From the NCBI RefSeq assembly GCF_006517275.1, contig NZ_CP041191.1:4769001-4833000 (forward strand): a stretch of DNA of 64,000 bases, given 5' to 3'. Below the pieces are notes generated by a model. That model made no database searches and was not told the origin of the DNA. It saw nothing but the letters and a program-made list of their open reading frames with translations. The position numbers and the translations under genes were made by a program. How positions within the stretch are numbered: the stretch's first letter is position 1; each line of letters starts with the position of its first letter. Positions 16,635 through 24,841 of the stretch are shown piece by piece. The DNA comes from Labrenzia sp. PHM005. Its GTDB lineage: Bacteria; Pseudomonadota; Alphaproteobacteria; Rhizobiales; Stappiaceae.

Positions 16635-19310
16635 TTACCGCCGGCGGCCACCGCCGCGGCCGCCACCGCCACGTGCGGCACGGCCACCGCCTCCGCGCTG
16701 CGGACGCGCTTGCTGCGGCCGGGAGCGCTGGACATTGCGCTGACGATTGACTTGCCGATTGCCGGTATTGCGGGCCCTTTGATCCCGGTTGAGATGCGCG
16801 GGTGCTTGCGGCCGTTGTGCGGGCCGTGTTGCTGGCCGGTTCGCGGGACGTTGCGCAGGCCGGGTCGCAGGCCGATTGGCCGGGCGGTTGACATTGGGCC
16901 GTTGTCCCGCGTTCGGCCGGTTTGCAGGCCGATTGACATTGGGGCGCTGACCGGCATTCGGGCGGTTCGCGGGCCGTTGGCCAGCATTTGGTCTTTGTCC
17001 CGCATTCGGTCGGTTTTGGATCCGGTCCCGCGCAGGACGGTTGGCAATCGCCGCCCCGGCGCCGCCAATCGCGGCCCCTGCCCCGATATCCCGCATACGG
17101 TCCTGAAGGGCATCGCGCGAAGGCGCATCCACGCCGTTCCAGCGTCCACCTTCAAACCGCTGCCAGTTCTGGCCGTCGCGGCGATAGACACCGCCGTCCC
17201 GGCCAGCAAACACGTCCCCGCGCCGCCCGAGTGTCGCCGCACGGCCTGGACCGCCTTGCTGCTGCCAGCGATTGGCAACATTCGTGCGCACCTGTCCCGT
17301 CCGCGCCCATTGCGGGCCGCCAACAACGCCGCCGCCTGTCCAGGAGCCATAGATGCCGCGGGCACCGCCAACCACGACCCGATTGCCGGTGCGTGGATTG
17401 TAGGCGGAGATAAATCCGGCACTGCCCCTTGGTCCGCTGATAGCGCCGCCCCGGATATATCCACCAGTGCGCGGGTTGTAGATCCCGCCTCCTGCGATAC
17501 CGCGGCGCGGACCATAGGCATATCCATAGCGGCCATAAACGCCGCGGATCGGATTGTAAAACGCTCCAATTCCGTAAGTGACGGGCCTTGGGAAGTAGAT
17601 CGGCCGGAAACCGGGCCGGTACCACGGCCGGTAGTACCAGCCGGTGCCGTAGACAAAGACACCCCAGGCCAGGAACCCGGTCAGATACCCCATGGTGTAG
17701 CCGTACCAGACCGCATTCGGTTCGGTTTCATAAACCCGGACATAGGTGACATTGTAGACCGGCGACGACGGCGGGATTGTGTAGATCTCTTCCGGAACGG
17801 CCTTTGCCACCTCAAACGGACCTTCCGGGCTATCGCCGACAAACCAGACCCCATCCTGCAGCACATAGTATTTCGCACCGACCTGGATCACTTGGTCGTT
17901 GGTGTTGACCGCATAGGACATTGATGTGCCCTCGATCTTTGAAAACTCCGGATCGCCCGCATAAGCGACATCGGCCTTGATCGAGCCCAGTTCTACCCGG
18001 GCGGTGGTTGGAATGCTTGCCTTAAGCCGCGCCTGGGAGGCTTCGGATGTGCCGGGAATGGAAGAGCGAACGGAGTAGTAGGGAGCGTCTTCCGGAATGT
18101 TCAGGAAATCCGATGGCATGTCGGGGGTGGTGAACTCCCAAGGCCCATCGAGCGAAGCTGATTTGAACCAGCGTCCGGACATCAGGATGTACCAGGTCGA
18201 TGTGGTTTTTAAGAAAAAGACGTCGTGATCCGTATTTGACGCCCATTCCAGATCACCACCCGTGACCGGTTCCAATTTCGGTTCACCATCAAAAACAATC
18301 ATCTCGGCAGGTTTGTCGGAGTAGATGACTTTTGGGGCCTTATTTTCAGGAAAGGCCTCAGCCGGGATCGCTTCTCGCGTTTCTTTCCAGTTGTCATCTT
18401 CCGGAAGTTTGCCGATGAGGTCCGGCAACTCGGTCACAACCTCCCAAGTTCCTGCAATATCCTTTGATGTCAGCCAGGACTTTTCATCGCGCAGATAAAA
18501 TGCGCCGCTCTCGTCAACTTTCAAAATGTCCCAGTTGGTGTTGACGACAAAACTGAGGCCTTGATCGCCTTTGACTGGAGCTAGTATAGGCTCGCCTTCG
18601 GTTTGCACCAGGATGGCAGGTTCATAAGAAATGAAGATTGGCGGCGCTTCCGAGCTCAAGCCCTTTACATCATCCATGCGCTGGTATTCGGCGAGACCGG
18701 CCGTGATCCGATCCTCTTTCACGGTCACCGTGCCGGTTGGCATAATCTTGCCCACCTGGATCGAGAGGTCCGACATGGCCGTGCGGTCAAGCGCCGAGAA
18801 ATCAAGCCGAGTCACCTTGATCTGACTGACATCCACCTCCCCTTTGGCAGGATCGTTGGTTGTCTCGCCGCTGATACCGATCACGCCGAAGACCGGCGCT
18901 GCATCCTTATCCTTGACGTATTCCGCTGCAACCAGGGCATTCAAGGTCTTGAAGTCGGTCCATTCCGTGAATTGCGGTTGATACAGGATCAGGGTCGCTC
19001 CGGCATCAGTTTCAAAAGCGCGTGGCCAACCGGTCTTGTCTTCAGCTTCCGTCAATTGCAGGTAGTTGCCACTGACAAAGCCGTTCTGGCCGTTGTAAGT
19101 GACTGAACACCAGGACCCGGTATCATTGCAGTCCAAAAGCTCAACTGGCGTTCCATTGGGAACGGTGCCCAAAGAGCCAAACCCGGTGCCCGGTCCAGAC
19201 CGAAAATTCACGTTGGCGGTTGTCACAGCCGGAGCTGCCCAAGCACCATTCACAAACACGGTCTGCAGTACCAGAGCAGACGACAACACAACAGAGACCA
19301 GCTTGCGCAC
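16635..19310 (-). CDS. Large secreted SH3-domain protein with basic NRP/RG-rich tail
   Basis: 891 residues. A signal peptide (residues 1-25, ending NGAWA) and a bacterial SH3 domain (about 27-87: VNFRSGPGTGF, GTPVELLDC, GFVSGNYLQL) begin the protein. A long middle region has repeated units of the form W-Y-x-x-x-G-x-W with DGPWEF/EGPFEV motifs, seen in proteins loosely annotated carbohydrate-binding. About residues 545-580 hold a hydrophobic aromatic segment (GYTMGYLTGFLAWGVFVYG) that may be membrane-inserted. Gly/Tyr-rich sequence follows, then tandem NRPNAGQRP/ANRP repeats (766-833) and a glycine/arginine tail. The GTG start has GGAGG 7 bases upstream. It is probably envelope-associated; function is unknown. 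Confidence 0.8.
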   Translation of the reverse strand: MRKLVSVVLSSALVLQTVFVNGAWAAPAVTTANVNFRSGPGTGFGSLGTVPNGTPVELLDCNDTGSWCSVTYNGQNGFVSGNYLQLTEAEDKTGWPRAFETDAGATLILYQPQFTEWTDFKTLNALVAAEYVKDKDAAPVFGVIGISGETTNDPAKGEVDVSQIKVTRLDFSALDRTAMSDLSIQVGKIMPTGTVTVKEDRITAGLAEYQRMDDVKGLSSEAPPIFISYEPAILVQTEGEPILAPVKGDQGLSFVVNTNWDILKVDESGAFYLRDEKSWLTSKDIAGTWEVVTELPDLIGKLPEDDNWKETREAIPAEAFPENKAPKVIYSDKPAEMIVFDGEPKLEPVTGGDLEWASNTDHDVFFLKTTSTWYILMSGRWFKSASLDGPWEFTTPDMPSDFLNIPEDAPYYSVRSSIPGTSEASQARLKASIPTTARVELGSIKADVAYAGDPEFSKIEGTSMSYAVNTNDQVIQVGAKYYVLQDGVWFVGDSPEGPFEVAKAVPEEIYTIPPSSPVYNVTYVRVYETEPNAVWYGYTMGYLTGFLAWGVFVYGTGWYYRPWYRPGFRPIYFPRPVTYGIGAFYNPIRGVYGRYGYAYGPRRGIAGGGIYNPRTGGYIRGGAISGPRGSAGFISAYNPRTGNRVVVGGARGIYGSWTGGGVVGGPQWARTGQVRTNVANRWQQQGGPGRAATLGRRGDVFAGRDGGVYRRDGQNWQRFEGGRWNGVDAPSRDALQDRMRDIGAGAAIGGAGAAIANRPARDRIQNRPNAGQRPNAGQRPANRPNAGQRPNVNRPANRPNAGQRPNVNRPANRPATRPAQRPANRPATRPAQRPQAPAHLNRDQRARNTGNRQVNRQRNVQRSRPQQARPQRGGGGRAARGGGGRGGGRRR
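16809..17015 (-). repeat. Coding tandem repeats (NRPNAGQRP / ANRPATRPAQRP units)
   Basis: Degenerate tandem repeats inside the SH3-protein gene encode proline/arginine/asparagine-rich units of 9-15 residues. The protein-level periodicity and in-frame change show it is a coding minisatellite, not a CRISPR array. Copy number is likely to vary between strains. Confidence 0.75.
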
Positions 19311-19437
19311 GAGAAAACCTCCAAGAAAAATCGGATGGCCCAGCTTCTTCCGGCGGGTTTTTTTTCAATATGGAATGACGTTAGGGGATTTTTTCGGCGA
19401 GGTCAGCCACCGGAATTGAAATTCTTCATTACAAATC

Positions 19438-19468
19438 AAAACGGCACGCTCCGAAGACCGTGCCGTTT
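19438..19468 (-). terminator. Rho-independent-like terminator downstream of the Gfo/Idh/MocA gene
   Basis: On the minus strand the stem AACGGCACG/CGTGCCGTT with loop GTCTTCGGAG is followed by TTGATTTG. It lies about 160 bases past the stop of the leftward oxidoreductase gene and before the SH3-protein promoter. No other gene is visible in the gap of about 317 bases (19311-19627). Confidence 0.65.
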
Positions 19469-19627
19469 ACAAAGTGACAAATATGTCTGGTGTGTTCCCG
19501 AGTGCAGGAAAACAGCAATCCCGGATCAGGTATTATCGATATCTGAGAGCCCGGTGAATGCAATCAGCACTCAGTCCCGGCTCGCCCTGCGCGCGACCCG
19601 GAAGCTCTCTTTTCCTCGATGCCAGAC

Positions 19628-20752
19628 TCAGCAAGCGACCGACGACACCGCCTTGCCGGTTAATGCGACAGCCTGTCCGGTACGCGCAGATTGCTGAGCG
19701 GCCAGACCCATTTCAACGGCCCGGCGGCCGTCTTCCAGGGAGACGTCAACTTTAGCCTTTTCGCCGCGCACCACAGCAACAAAGCCTTCATGCTGATAGA
19801 AGGTCGAACCATTGTGATCCCCGGCATCCAGAATTGTCGGGTCAACCGGAATATCCAGCTGGCGCGGCCCTTTCGGATGGCGCGGCGAGACAACCAGTTG
19901 CGGCACCGGGGGCTCACCAAGGTCTTCTGGCCAGAACCGGCCTGGACCCGGTACATAAGCTTCGATCTTGCCGTCCGGCCCAACGGCCGAGACCTCTTCC
20001 TGATAGCGGGAGCCTTCGGCGAACATGCAAAGTTCCAGCATGGCGCGGGCGCCGTTCTCGAAATCGACGATTACATACCCATTGTCGAGAATATCCGGTG
20101 TCTGGCCGTCGTAGCTCTCGTCCATATGATTGGCGTCCTGACCGGCCGACGCCATGACGCGGACTGGCTCGCTCTTCATGATCAGGCGCATTAGATCGAA
20201 GAAATGGCAGCATTTTTCGACAAAAGTGCCGCCGGAATACCGGTTGAACCGGTTCCACGCCCCGACCTTGTCGAGAAACGGAAAGCGGTGCTCGCGGATT
20301 GTCAGCATCTTGATACCGCCGGTGGCCTGTTCGGCCTGCTCGATCAGGGCGGCGATCGGCGGCATATAGCGGTATTCCATCGCAACCCAGACCGGCGCCG
20401 GATAAGACGCCTTGAACGCGTCCAGTGCGGCAATGTCCTTTGGATCGGTGAAAAGCGGTTTTTCAACGAGCAGCGGCAGAGGGCGTTTGCGGCGGATTTC
20501 TTCCATCTGCGGCACATGGCAGTGGTTGGGACTGACGATCAGAATGCAGTCCAGCTCTTCCACATCCAAAAGCGCATCGACGGAATCGACCAGCTTGGCT
20601 GAAGAAGCGAATTTCAACGCTTCCTGCGCCATGCCCACGTCAGGTTCAAAAATGGCCACAACGTCCGTGTCCGGCAGCAACGCGATGTTGCGCAAATGCT
20701 CTTGGCCCATCATGCCACAGCCGATGACGCCGTATCTTACCTTCGCAGGCAT
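19628..20752 (-). CDS. Gfo/Idh/MocA-family oxidoreductase, candidate NAD-dependent sulfoquinovosidase
   Basis: 374 residues with an N-terminal Rossmann fold (YGVIGCGMMGQEHLRNI), the EKP motif (LLVEKPLF) at about 115-122, and the C-terminal sugar-binding domain with GGTFVEKCCHFFDLMR. The start has AGGAG upstream. Members oxidise sugars or cyclitols with NAD(P). A subgroup found in sulfoquinovose gene clusters that lack GH31 glycosidases are NAD-dependent sulfoquinovosidases acting through transient C3 oxidation. The neighbouring monooxygenase, reductase and flavin reductase genes match sulfoquinovose desulfurisation and no GH31 gene is present, so that role is proposed here by context. A plain sugar dehydrogenase remains possible. 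It is probably co-transcribed with the GntR gene 38 bases upstream. Confidence 0.85.
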   Translation of the reverse strand: MPAKVRYGVIGCGMMGQEHLRNIALLPDTDVVAIFEPDVGMAQEALKFASSAKLVDSVDALLDVEELDCILIVSPNHCHVPQMEEIRRKRPLPLLVEKPLFTDPKDIAALDAFKASYPAPVWVAMEYRYMPPIAALIEQAEQATGGIKMLTIREHRFPFLDKVGAWNRFNRYSGGTFVEKCCHFFDLMRLIMKSEPVRVMASAGQDANHMDESYDGQTPDILDNGYVIVDFENGARAMLELCMFAEGSRYQEEVSAVGPDGKIEAYVPGPGRFWPEDLGEPPVPQLVVSPRHPKGPRQLDIPVDPTILDAGDHNGSTFYQHEGFVAVVRGEKAKVDVSLEDGRRAVEMGLAAQQSARTGQAVALTGKAVSSVAC

Positions 20753-20790
20753 CTGGTACTCCTATTCGCAGCGGATCGTTTCATGTCCGC

Positions 20791-21501
20791 CTATTTCAGT
20801 CGCTGAACGTAATGCGCCCTGTCGGTATCGAACCAAGTGCGCGAGTATTCGACCGGCTCGGGCTTATCCGCCCAACTGAACCGTTCGATGTAACCTATGA
20901 GAGTCCCGGGGGCCTTGGAGAATTCCGCCGGCGCCCACTCCGGCACGGCTTTGATCGTCACCCTGTCTTCGGCGCGGACGATCCAAAAGCCAAGGTGCTT
21001 TTGGTAATAACGGTAAAGCGAATCTGAAAGCTGGTCGCGCCGGATGGCGCCGCTATCCCCATCCAACCAGATTTCCTCGACCGCAATGATGGTATCGTTG
21101 AGATATCGCAACCGTCGAATGCGTGTACCTTCTGTACTGGTGCCAAACTCCGGCAGCTCCACCGGCTTGGCTCCCCGCTCGATGTCCAGAACATCGGCTC
21201 TCGGCAGCCCGCCCCCGGACAAAAGCTCCAGGCGGAACATAGCGTAGACACTTTCAGTCGTGCCGCCTTGGCGTATGTAGTTTCCCGAACCCTGAATGCG
21301 TTCCAGCAAGCCCTTCTCCGTGAGATCGGCCAGCGCCTTCCGCAAGGTGCCGATGGAAATTCCCAGCTCTTCCGCCATGTCCCGTTCCGGCGGCAAACGT
21401 TCTCCATCCAGAAGCCGGCCAGCTGCAATATCCCTAATCAAAAGCTCACTAATTTGCACATAAAGCGGCAAAGAATTTGAGGTCTGCGGGGCGGTCGTCA
21501 T
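20791..21501 (-). CDS. GntR-family regulator with UTRA domain
   Basis: A HutC-type repressor of 236 residues. The winged helix-turn-helix is at about 10-75 (ERDMAEELGISIGTLRKALADLTEKGLLERIQGSGNYI) and the UTRA ligand domain at about 95-235. UTRA members usually sense sugars, sugar phosphates or small acids. It lies between the divergent monooxygenase operon and the Gfo/Idh/MocA gene, so it probably controls both, with the pathway substrate or an intermediate as inducer. The ATG at 21501 is chosen because the domain begins just after it. No good ribosome site is visible, and an upstream TTG at 21570 cannot be excluded. Confidence 0.85.
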   Translation of the reverse strand: MTTAPQTSNSLPLYVQISELLIRDIAAGRLLDGERLPPERDMAEELGISIGTLRKALADLTEKGLLERIQGSGNYIRQGGTTESVYAMFRLELLSGGGLPRADVLDIERGAKPVELPEFGTSTEGTRIRRLRYLNDTIIAVEEIWLDGDSGAIRRDQLSDSLYRYYQKHLGFWIVRAEDRVTIKAVPEWAPAEFSKAPGTLIGYIERFSWADKPEPVEYSRTWFDTDRAHYVQRLK

Positions 21502-21632
21502 GACTGTGCGGCGATCTGTCTGCGAAGAATTGATACACCATTGATTTACATCAAGGCGAATGATAAGCAAGGAAAAACTGAAGGCAAAATGAAAGCCTTC
21601 GAAAACAAAAAGTTCCTCTTAGGAGATCCTGA

Positions 21633-22787
21633 ATGACTGTGGTTCCCGTAACCTCGCCGGACCTCGATGCTGCAGAAGTGTCCTGGTTTGCAGCGCTGTG
21701 CTCGGATGACTATCAATTCCTCGGTGTTCCGGAGGGCCAGTTGCGCTCGTCCTGGGACCACTGCTCTTCCATCGTGAAAACCGCCGAGGCCCAAGGGTTC
21801 CGCAACATCCTGTGCCCTTCATCCTATCAAGTTGGACAAGACACCTTGAGTTTTGTGGCCGGCTGCGCGCCGATCACGGATAAAATCAACCTGCTGGCAG
21901 CGGTGCGCTGCGGTGAGATGCAGCCGATCATGCTGGCGCGCACCATCGCAACGCTCGACCACATGCTGAAAGGCCGCCTGACGGTCAACATCATCTCGTC
22001 CAACTTTCCGGGTGAAGAGGCCGACAGCAAGTACCGCTATCAGCGCTCGCGTGAAGTGGTCGAAGTTTTGAAACAGGCCTGGTCCCGCGGCGAAATCGAT
22101 TACGAAGGTGAGATTTACAATTTCAAAGGCCTGACCACCGATCCGGTCCGTCCTTATCAAACCGGCGGCCCGTTGCTGTATTTCGGCGGTTATTCCCCGG
22201 ATGCCCTCGACCTGTGCGGGGAACATTGCGACGTCTATCTGATGTGGCCGGAAAAGATCGAGGAGCTGGAAGGCCGGATGAAGGCCGTCCATGCGGTCGC
22301 GGACACCTACGGCCGTACGCTCGACTATGGCCTCCGCGTCCATATGATCGTGCGGGACACCGAAAAAGAAGCCCAGGAATACGCCGACTACATCGTTTCC
22401 AAATTGGACGACGATCAGGGAACTGCGATCCGGGAACGGGCGCTGGACGCCAAGTCGCTCGGTGTCAGCCATCAGTCGAAGAACCGCGAGATTGCCGATG
22501 AGTTCGGCTACATCGAACCGAACCTTTGGACCGGTGTCGGCCGGGCCCGCTCCGGCTGCGGCGCTGCTCTTGTTGGTTCCACCGATCAAGTCATGAGCAA
22601 GATCGAAGCCTATCAGAAGATGGGCATCCGGGCCTTCATCTTCTCCGGCTATCCGCATGAAGAAGAAGCCATTCATTTTGGCGAACGGGTTCTGCCCAAC
22701 CTGAAGACCTGTTCGCTTCCAGAAGCCTATGGCCGTGTTCCGGCCGAAACACCAGCAACCCCGCTCGGCAAGGGAGTCCGCCGCTAA
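21633..22787 (+). CDS. SsuD-like FMNH2-dependent sulfonate monooxygenase (SmoC-like)
   Basis: A 384-residue bacterial-luciferase-like flavin monooxygenase of the alkanesulfonate branch. Residues equivalent to the SsuD active site are present: Arg and His in LRVHMIVRD, Arg in NLWTGVGRARSG, and Tyr in FSGYPHEEEA. The mobile-loop region ALVGSTDQV is also recognisable. SsuD-type enzymes cleave C-S bonds with O2 and reduced flavin, releasing sulfite and an aldehyde. With an aldo-keto reductase and a flavin reductase directly downstream, the best fit is sulfoquinovose monooxygenase, producing 6-oxo-glucose and sulfite. It is the first gene of a six-gene operon (AGGAG 7 bases upstream) and overlaps the next gene by one base. 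Another C6 or short alkyl sulfonate is the alternative substrate. Confidence 0.85.
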   Translation: MTVVPVTSPDLDAAEVSWFAALCSDDYQFLGVPEGQLRSSWDHCSSIVKTAEAQGFRNILCPSSYQVGQDTLSFVAGCAPITDKINLLAAVRCGEMQPIMLARTIATLDHMLKGRLTVNIISSNFPGEEADSKYRYQRSREVVEVLKQAWSRGEIDYEGEIYNFKGLTTDPVRPYQTGGPLLYFGGYSPDALDLCGEHCDVYLMWPEKIEELEGRMKAVHAVADTYGRTLDYGLRVHMIVRDTEKEAQEYADYIVSKLDDDQGTAIRERALDAKSLGVSHQSKNREIADEFGYIEPNLWTGVGRARSGCGAALVGSTDQVMSKIEAYQKMGIRAFIFSGYPHEEEAIHFGERVLPNLKTCSLPEAYGRVPAETPATPLGKGVRR

Positions 22788-23677
22788 TGGATCGCGTCAA
22801 CCTATCTGACACGCTTGATTTTTCCCGTCTCATCTACGGCATGTGGCGGCTTGGCGACGACACAGACACCTCCCCGGCTCATGTGGAGCGCAAGATCCAG
22901 ACTTGCCTCGATCAAGGCATCACCACCTTCGATCAGGCGGATATCTACGGCGGTTATGCGGCTGAAGCTGTGCTGGGCGGTGCGCTGAAGGCCAATCCGT
23001 CCTTGCGCGCCAAAATGGAAATCGTCACCAAATGCGGCATCATCGCACCGGCCGGACGCTACGCGGGTGCCAAGGCAAAACATTACGACACATCCCGGGC
23101 CCATATCGAAAAGTCGGTCGAGATCTCCTTGTCCGAAATGGGCATCGACACCATCGACCTTCTTTTGATCCACCGCCCGGATCCTTTCATGGACCATCAC
23201 GAGACTGGCGCGGTTCTGGACGGTCTGGTGTCATCCGGCAAAGTCAAAAATGTTGGCGTCTCCAACTTCCGCCCGTGGGACTGGGAGCTGTTGCAGTCCG
23301 CGATGAAAAACCAGCTCGTCACCAACCAGATCGAAATCTCCTTGAAGGAGATCACGCCGTTCACCAACGGTGATCTTGCCTTCCATCAGCGGCTTGGAAC
23401 AAAGCTGATGGCTTGGTCTCCGCTCGGCGGCGGATCGTTAATTTCGGAAGGCGGTAACCTCGGGTCCGTCCTAGACGATATCGCCGGATCCTTCGGTGTC
23501 GACCGCTCTGCAGTGGCTGTTGCGTTTCTTTTGGCGCATCCGGCACAACTCATGCCGGTCCTTGGCACCAACAATCTCGACCGGATCGGGAAGATCTCGG
23601 ACGCGCTCAAGGTCACTCTTGATCGCGAAACCTGGTACCGTCTTTACGAGGCGGCCCTTGGAAACGAGGTTCCCTAA
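22787..23677 (+). CDS. Aldo-keto reductase (SmoB-like)
   Basis: A 296-residue AKR with the full catalytic tetrad: D49 and Y54 in FDQADIYGGY, K82 in VTKCG, and H129 in LLIHRPDP. The cofactor loop is near the C-terminus (PVLGTNNLDRI). Close relatives include YdhF-type reductases and SmoB, which reduces 6-oxo-glucose to glucose after sulfoquinovose desulfonation. Translational coupling through a TAATG overlap on both sides ties it to the monooxygenase and the flavin reductase. Its job would be to convert the aldehyde left by sulfite release. Confidence 0.88.
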   Translation: MDRVNLSDTLDFSRLIYGMWRLGDDTDTSPAHVERKIQTCLDQGITTFDQADIYGGYAAEAVLGGALKANPSLRAKMEIVTKCGIIAPAGRYAGAKAKHYDTSRAHIEKSVEISLSEMGIDTIDLLLIHRPDPFMDHHETGAVLDGLVSSGKVKNVGVSNFRPWDWELLQSAMKNQLVTNQIEISLKEITPFTNGDLAFHQRLGTKLMAWSPLGGGSLISEGGNLGSVLDDIAGSFGVDRSAVAVAFLLAHPAQLMPVLGTNNLDRIGKISDALKVTLDRETWYRLYEAALGNEVP

Positions 23678-24192
23678 TGACCATGCACACTGCCGATCAC
23701 ACTGTGACCTTTGCGCCCCATTCGGAAAACACCCGGCTGCTGCGGGATGCTTTTGGACGGTTCGCCACTGGGGTCACGGTTGTGACCACCAATTCCGATG
23801 ACGGCCCGGTTGGCATTACGGCCAACAGCTTTTCATCTGTCTCCATGAACCCGCCGCTGGTTCTGTGGATGCCGGATAAAGGCTCGCGCCGCTTCCGCTA
23901 TTTCGAGACGGCTGAACATTATGCCATCCACGTTTTGAGCCATGAGCAGGCGGAAATTTGTAATGGCTTTGCCAGAAACGCACATGCGTTCGATCAACTC
24001 ACCTACCGGCTTTGCGATGAGGGGGTTCCCCTGATCGAGAATTGCCTGGCACGGTTCGAGTGCAAACGGTTTGCGGCCTATGAGGGGGGCGATCATTTGA
24101 TCGTTTTGGGCCAGGTCACACAGGCAGAAATGCGATCCGGCGATGCCTTGACGTTTTTTTCCGGAAAACTCGGACAATTCGTTCCAAAGTAG
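23677..24192 (+). CDS. NAD(P)H:flavin oxidoreductase (HpaC/SmoA-like)
   Basis: A 171-residue flavin reductase-like domain protein with the FMN-binding signatures FATGVTVVTT, GITANSFSSVSMNPPLVLWMP and HVLSHEQAEICNGFA, and a terminal GGDHLIVLGQV strand. It supplies reduced FMN to the two-component monooxygenase encoded two genes upstream. It overlaps the reductase gene by one base. This small HpaC/RutF-type reductase differs from the unrelated SsuE that usually partners SsuD, which is one of the features shared with sulfoquinovose SMO clusters. Confidence 0.9.
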   Translation: MTMHTADHTVTFAPHSENTRLLRDAFGRFATGVTVVTTNSDDGPVGITANSFSSVSMNPPLVLWMPDKGSRRFRYFETAEHYAIHVLSHEQAEICNGFARNAHAFDQLTYRLCDEGVPLIENCLARFECKRFAAYEGGDHLIVLGQVTQAEMRSGDALTFFSGKLGQFVPK

Positions 24193-24250
24193 GAGCGCAA
24201 GACGGGGCGGCACCCGCCCTGTCATCATTGGGAATACCAGGGAGGAACCC

Positions 24251-24841
24251 ATGGGGGCATTGCTTGCGGTCTTACGTCTGCTTTCCTTTTTCAATTCGCA
24301 TTTGTTGCGGGTTGGTCGTGGTGTTGGGGTTGTTGCGGTTGCTTTGATGGTGGTTGCGATCCTGATCCAGGTTGTGTTCCGCTATGGGTTCAACAATGCG
24401 CTGCCCTGGCCCGATGAGGCGGCGCGGTTCTGCATGTTGTGGATGACCGGCCTGATGGCGCCGACGGCGCTGCGGCGGGGCGGATTTGTCGCCATCGATA
24501 CCCTGGTGATCATGCTGCCCAGGCAGCTGGCAAGCGCCTTGTCCCTGGTGCTGTTGTTTGTCTCGCTTGCCGTTCTCGTTGTTGCCGTTCAGATCGGCTA
24601 TGCGGAAGTCACCGGTTTTGGCGGCAAATTTGCCACCGCCTCGCTCTATGTGCCCAGCAATTTGAGCTTGAGTGAGTGGATGCGGGTGCCGCGCAGCTGG
24701 ATGATGCTGTCGCTGCTGGTTGGCGTGGTGCTGCTTATCCTGGTGAATGTGGAACTGATCCTGCGTTCCCTGATCGGCTTGTTCGGCGGTGAAGATCAGC
24801 TGCCCCGCATTCCCGATGCAGATATGGCGGGGGCAGACTGA
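24251..24841 (+). CDS. TRAP transporter small permease (DctQ-type)
   Basis: A 196-residue inner-membrane protein with four hydrophobic segments (about 20-45, 55-75, 90-115, 145-175) and the DctQ signatures VVFRYGFNNALPWPDEAARF and MTGLMAPTALRRGG. It couples the large permease to the binding protein. GGAGG precedes the ATG by 5 bases. It overlaps the large permease by one base and lies 58 bases after the flavin reductase gene, so it belongs to the same operon. Confidence 0.92.
   Translation: MGALLAVLRLLSFFNSHLLRVGRGVGVVAVALMVVAILIQVVFRYGFNNALPWPDEAARFCMLWMTGLMAPTALRRGGFVAIDTLVIMLPRQLASALSLVLLFVSLAVLVVAVQIGYAEVTGFGGKFATASLYVPSNLSLSEWMRVPRSWMMLSLLVGVVLLILVNVELILRSLIGLFGGEDQLPRIPDADMAGAD

Noticed and set aside
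16809..17015. Regularly repeated units that could suggest a CRISPR array
   Set aside because: Repeats are in frame, code for a proline/arginine/asparagine-rich protein tail, have no unique spacers, and no cas gene is near.
16575..17924. Long open frames (371-449 codons) overlapping the 3' half of the SH3-protein gene in other frames or on the other strand
   Set aside because: They arise from the GC- and Arg/Pro-biased repeats of the real gene, are low-complexity and match no family. The SH3 gene has a signal peptide, a clear ribosome site and a domain.
21633..24192. Pyrimidine-degradation (RutA/RutF) interpretation of the monooxygenase and flavin reductase pair
   Set aside because: The monooxygenase keeps SsuD-type residues (RVHMIVRD, NLWTGVGRARSG, SGYPHEEEA) and no rutB, C, D or E genes are present. 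An aldo-keto reductase fits aldehyde reduction after desulfonation better.
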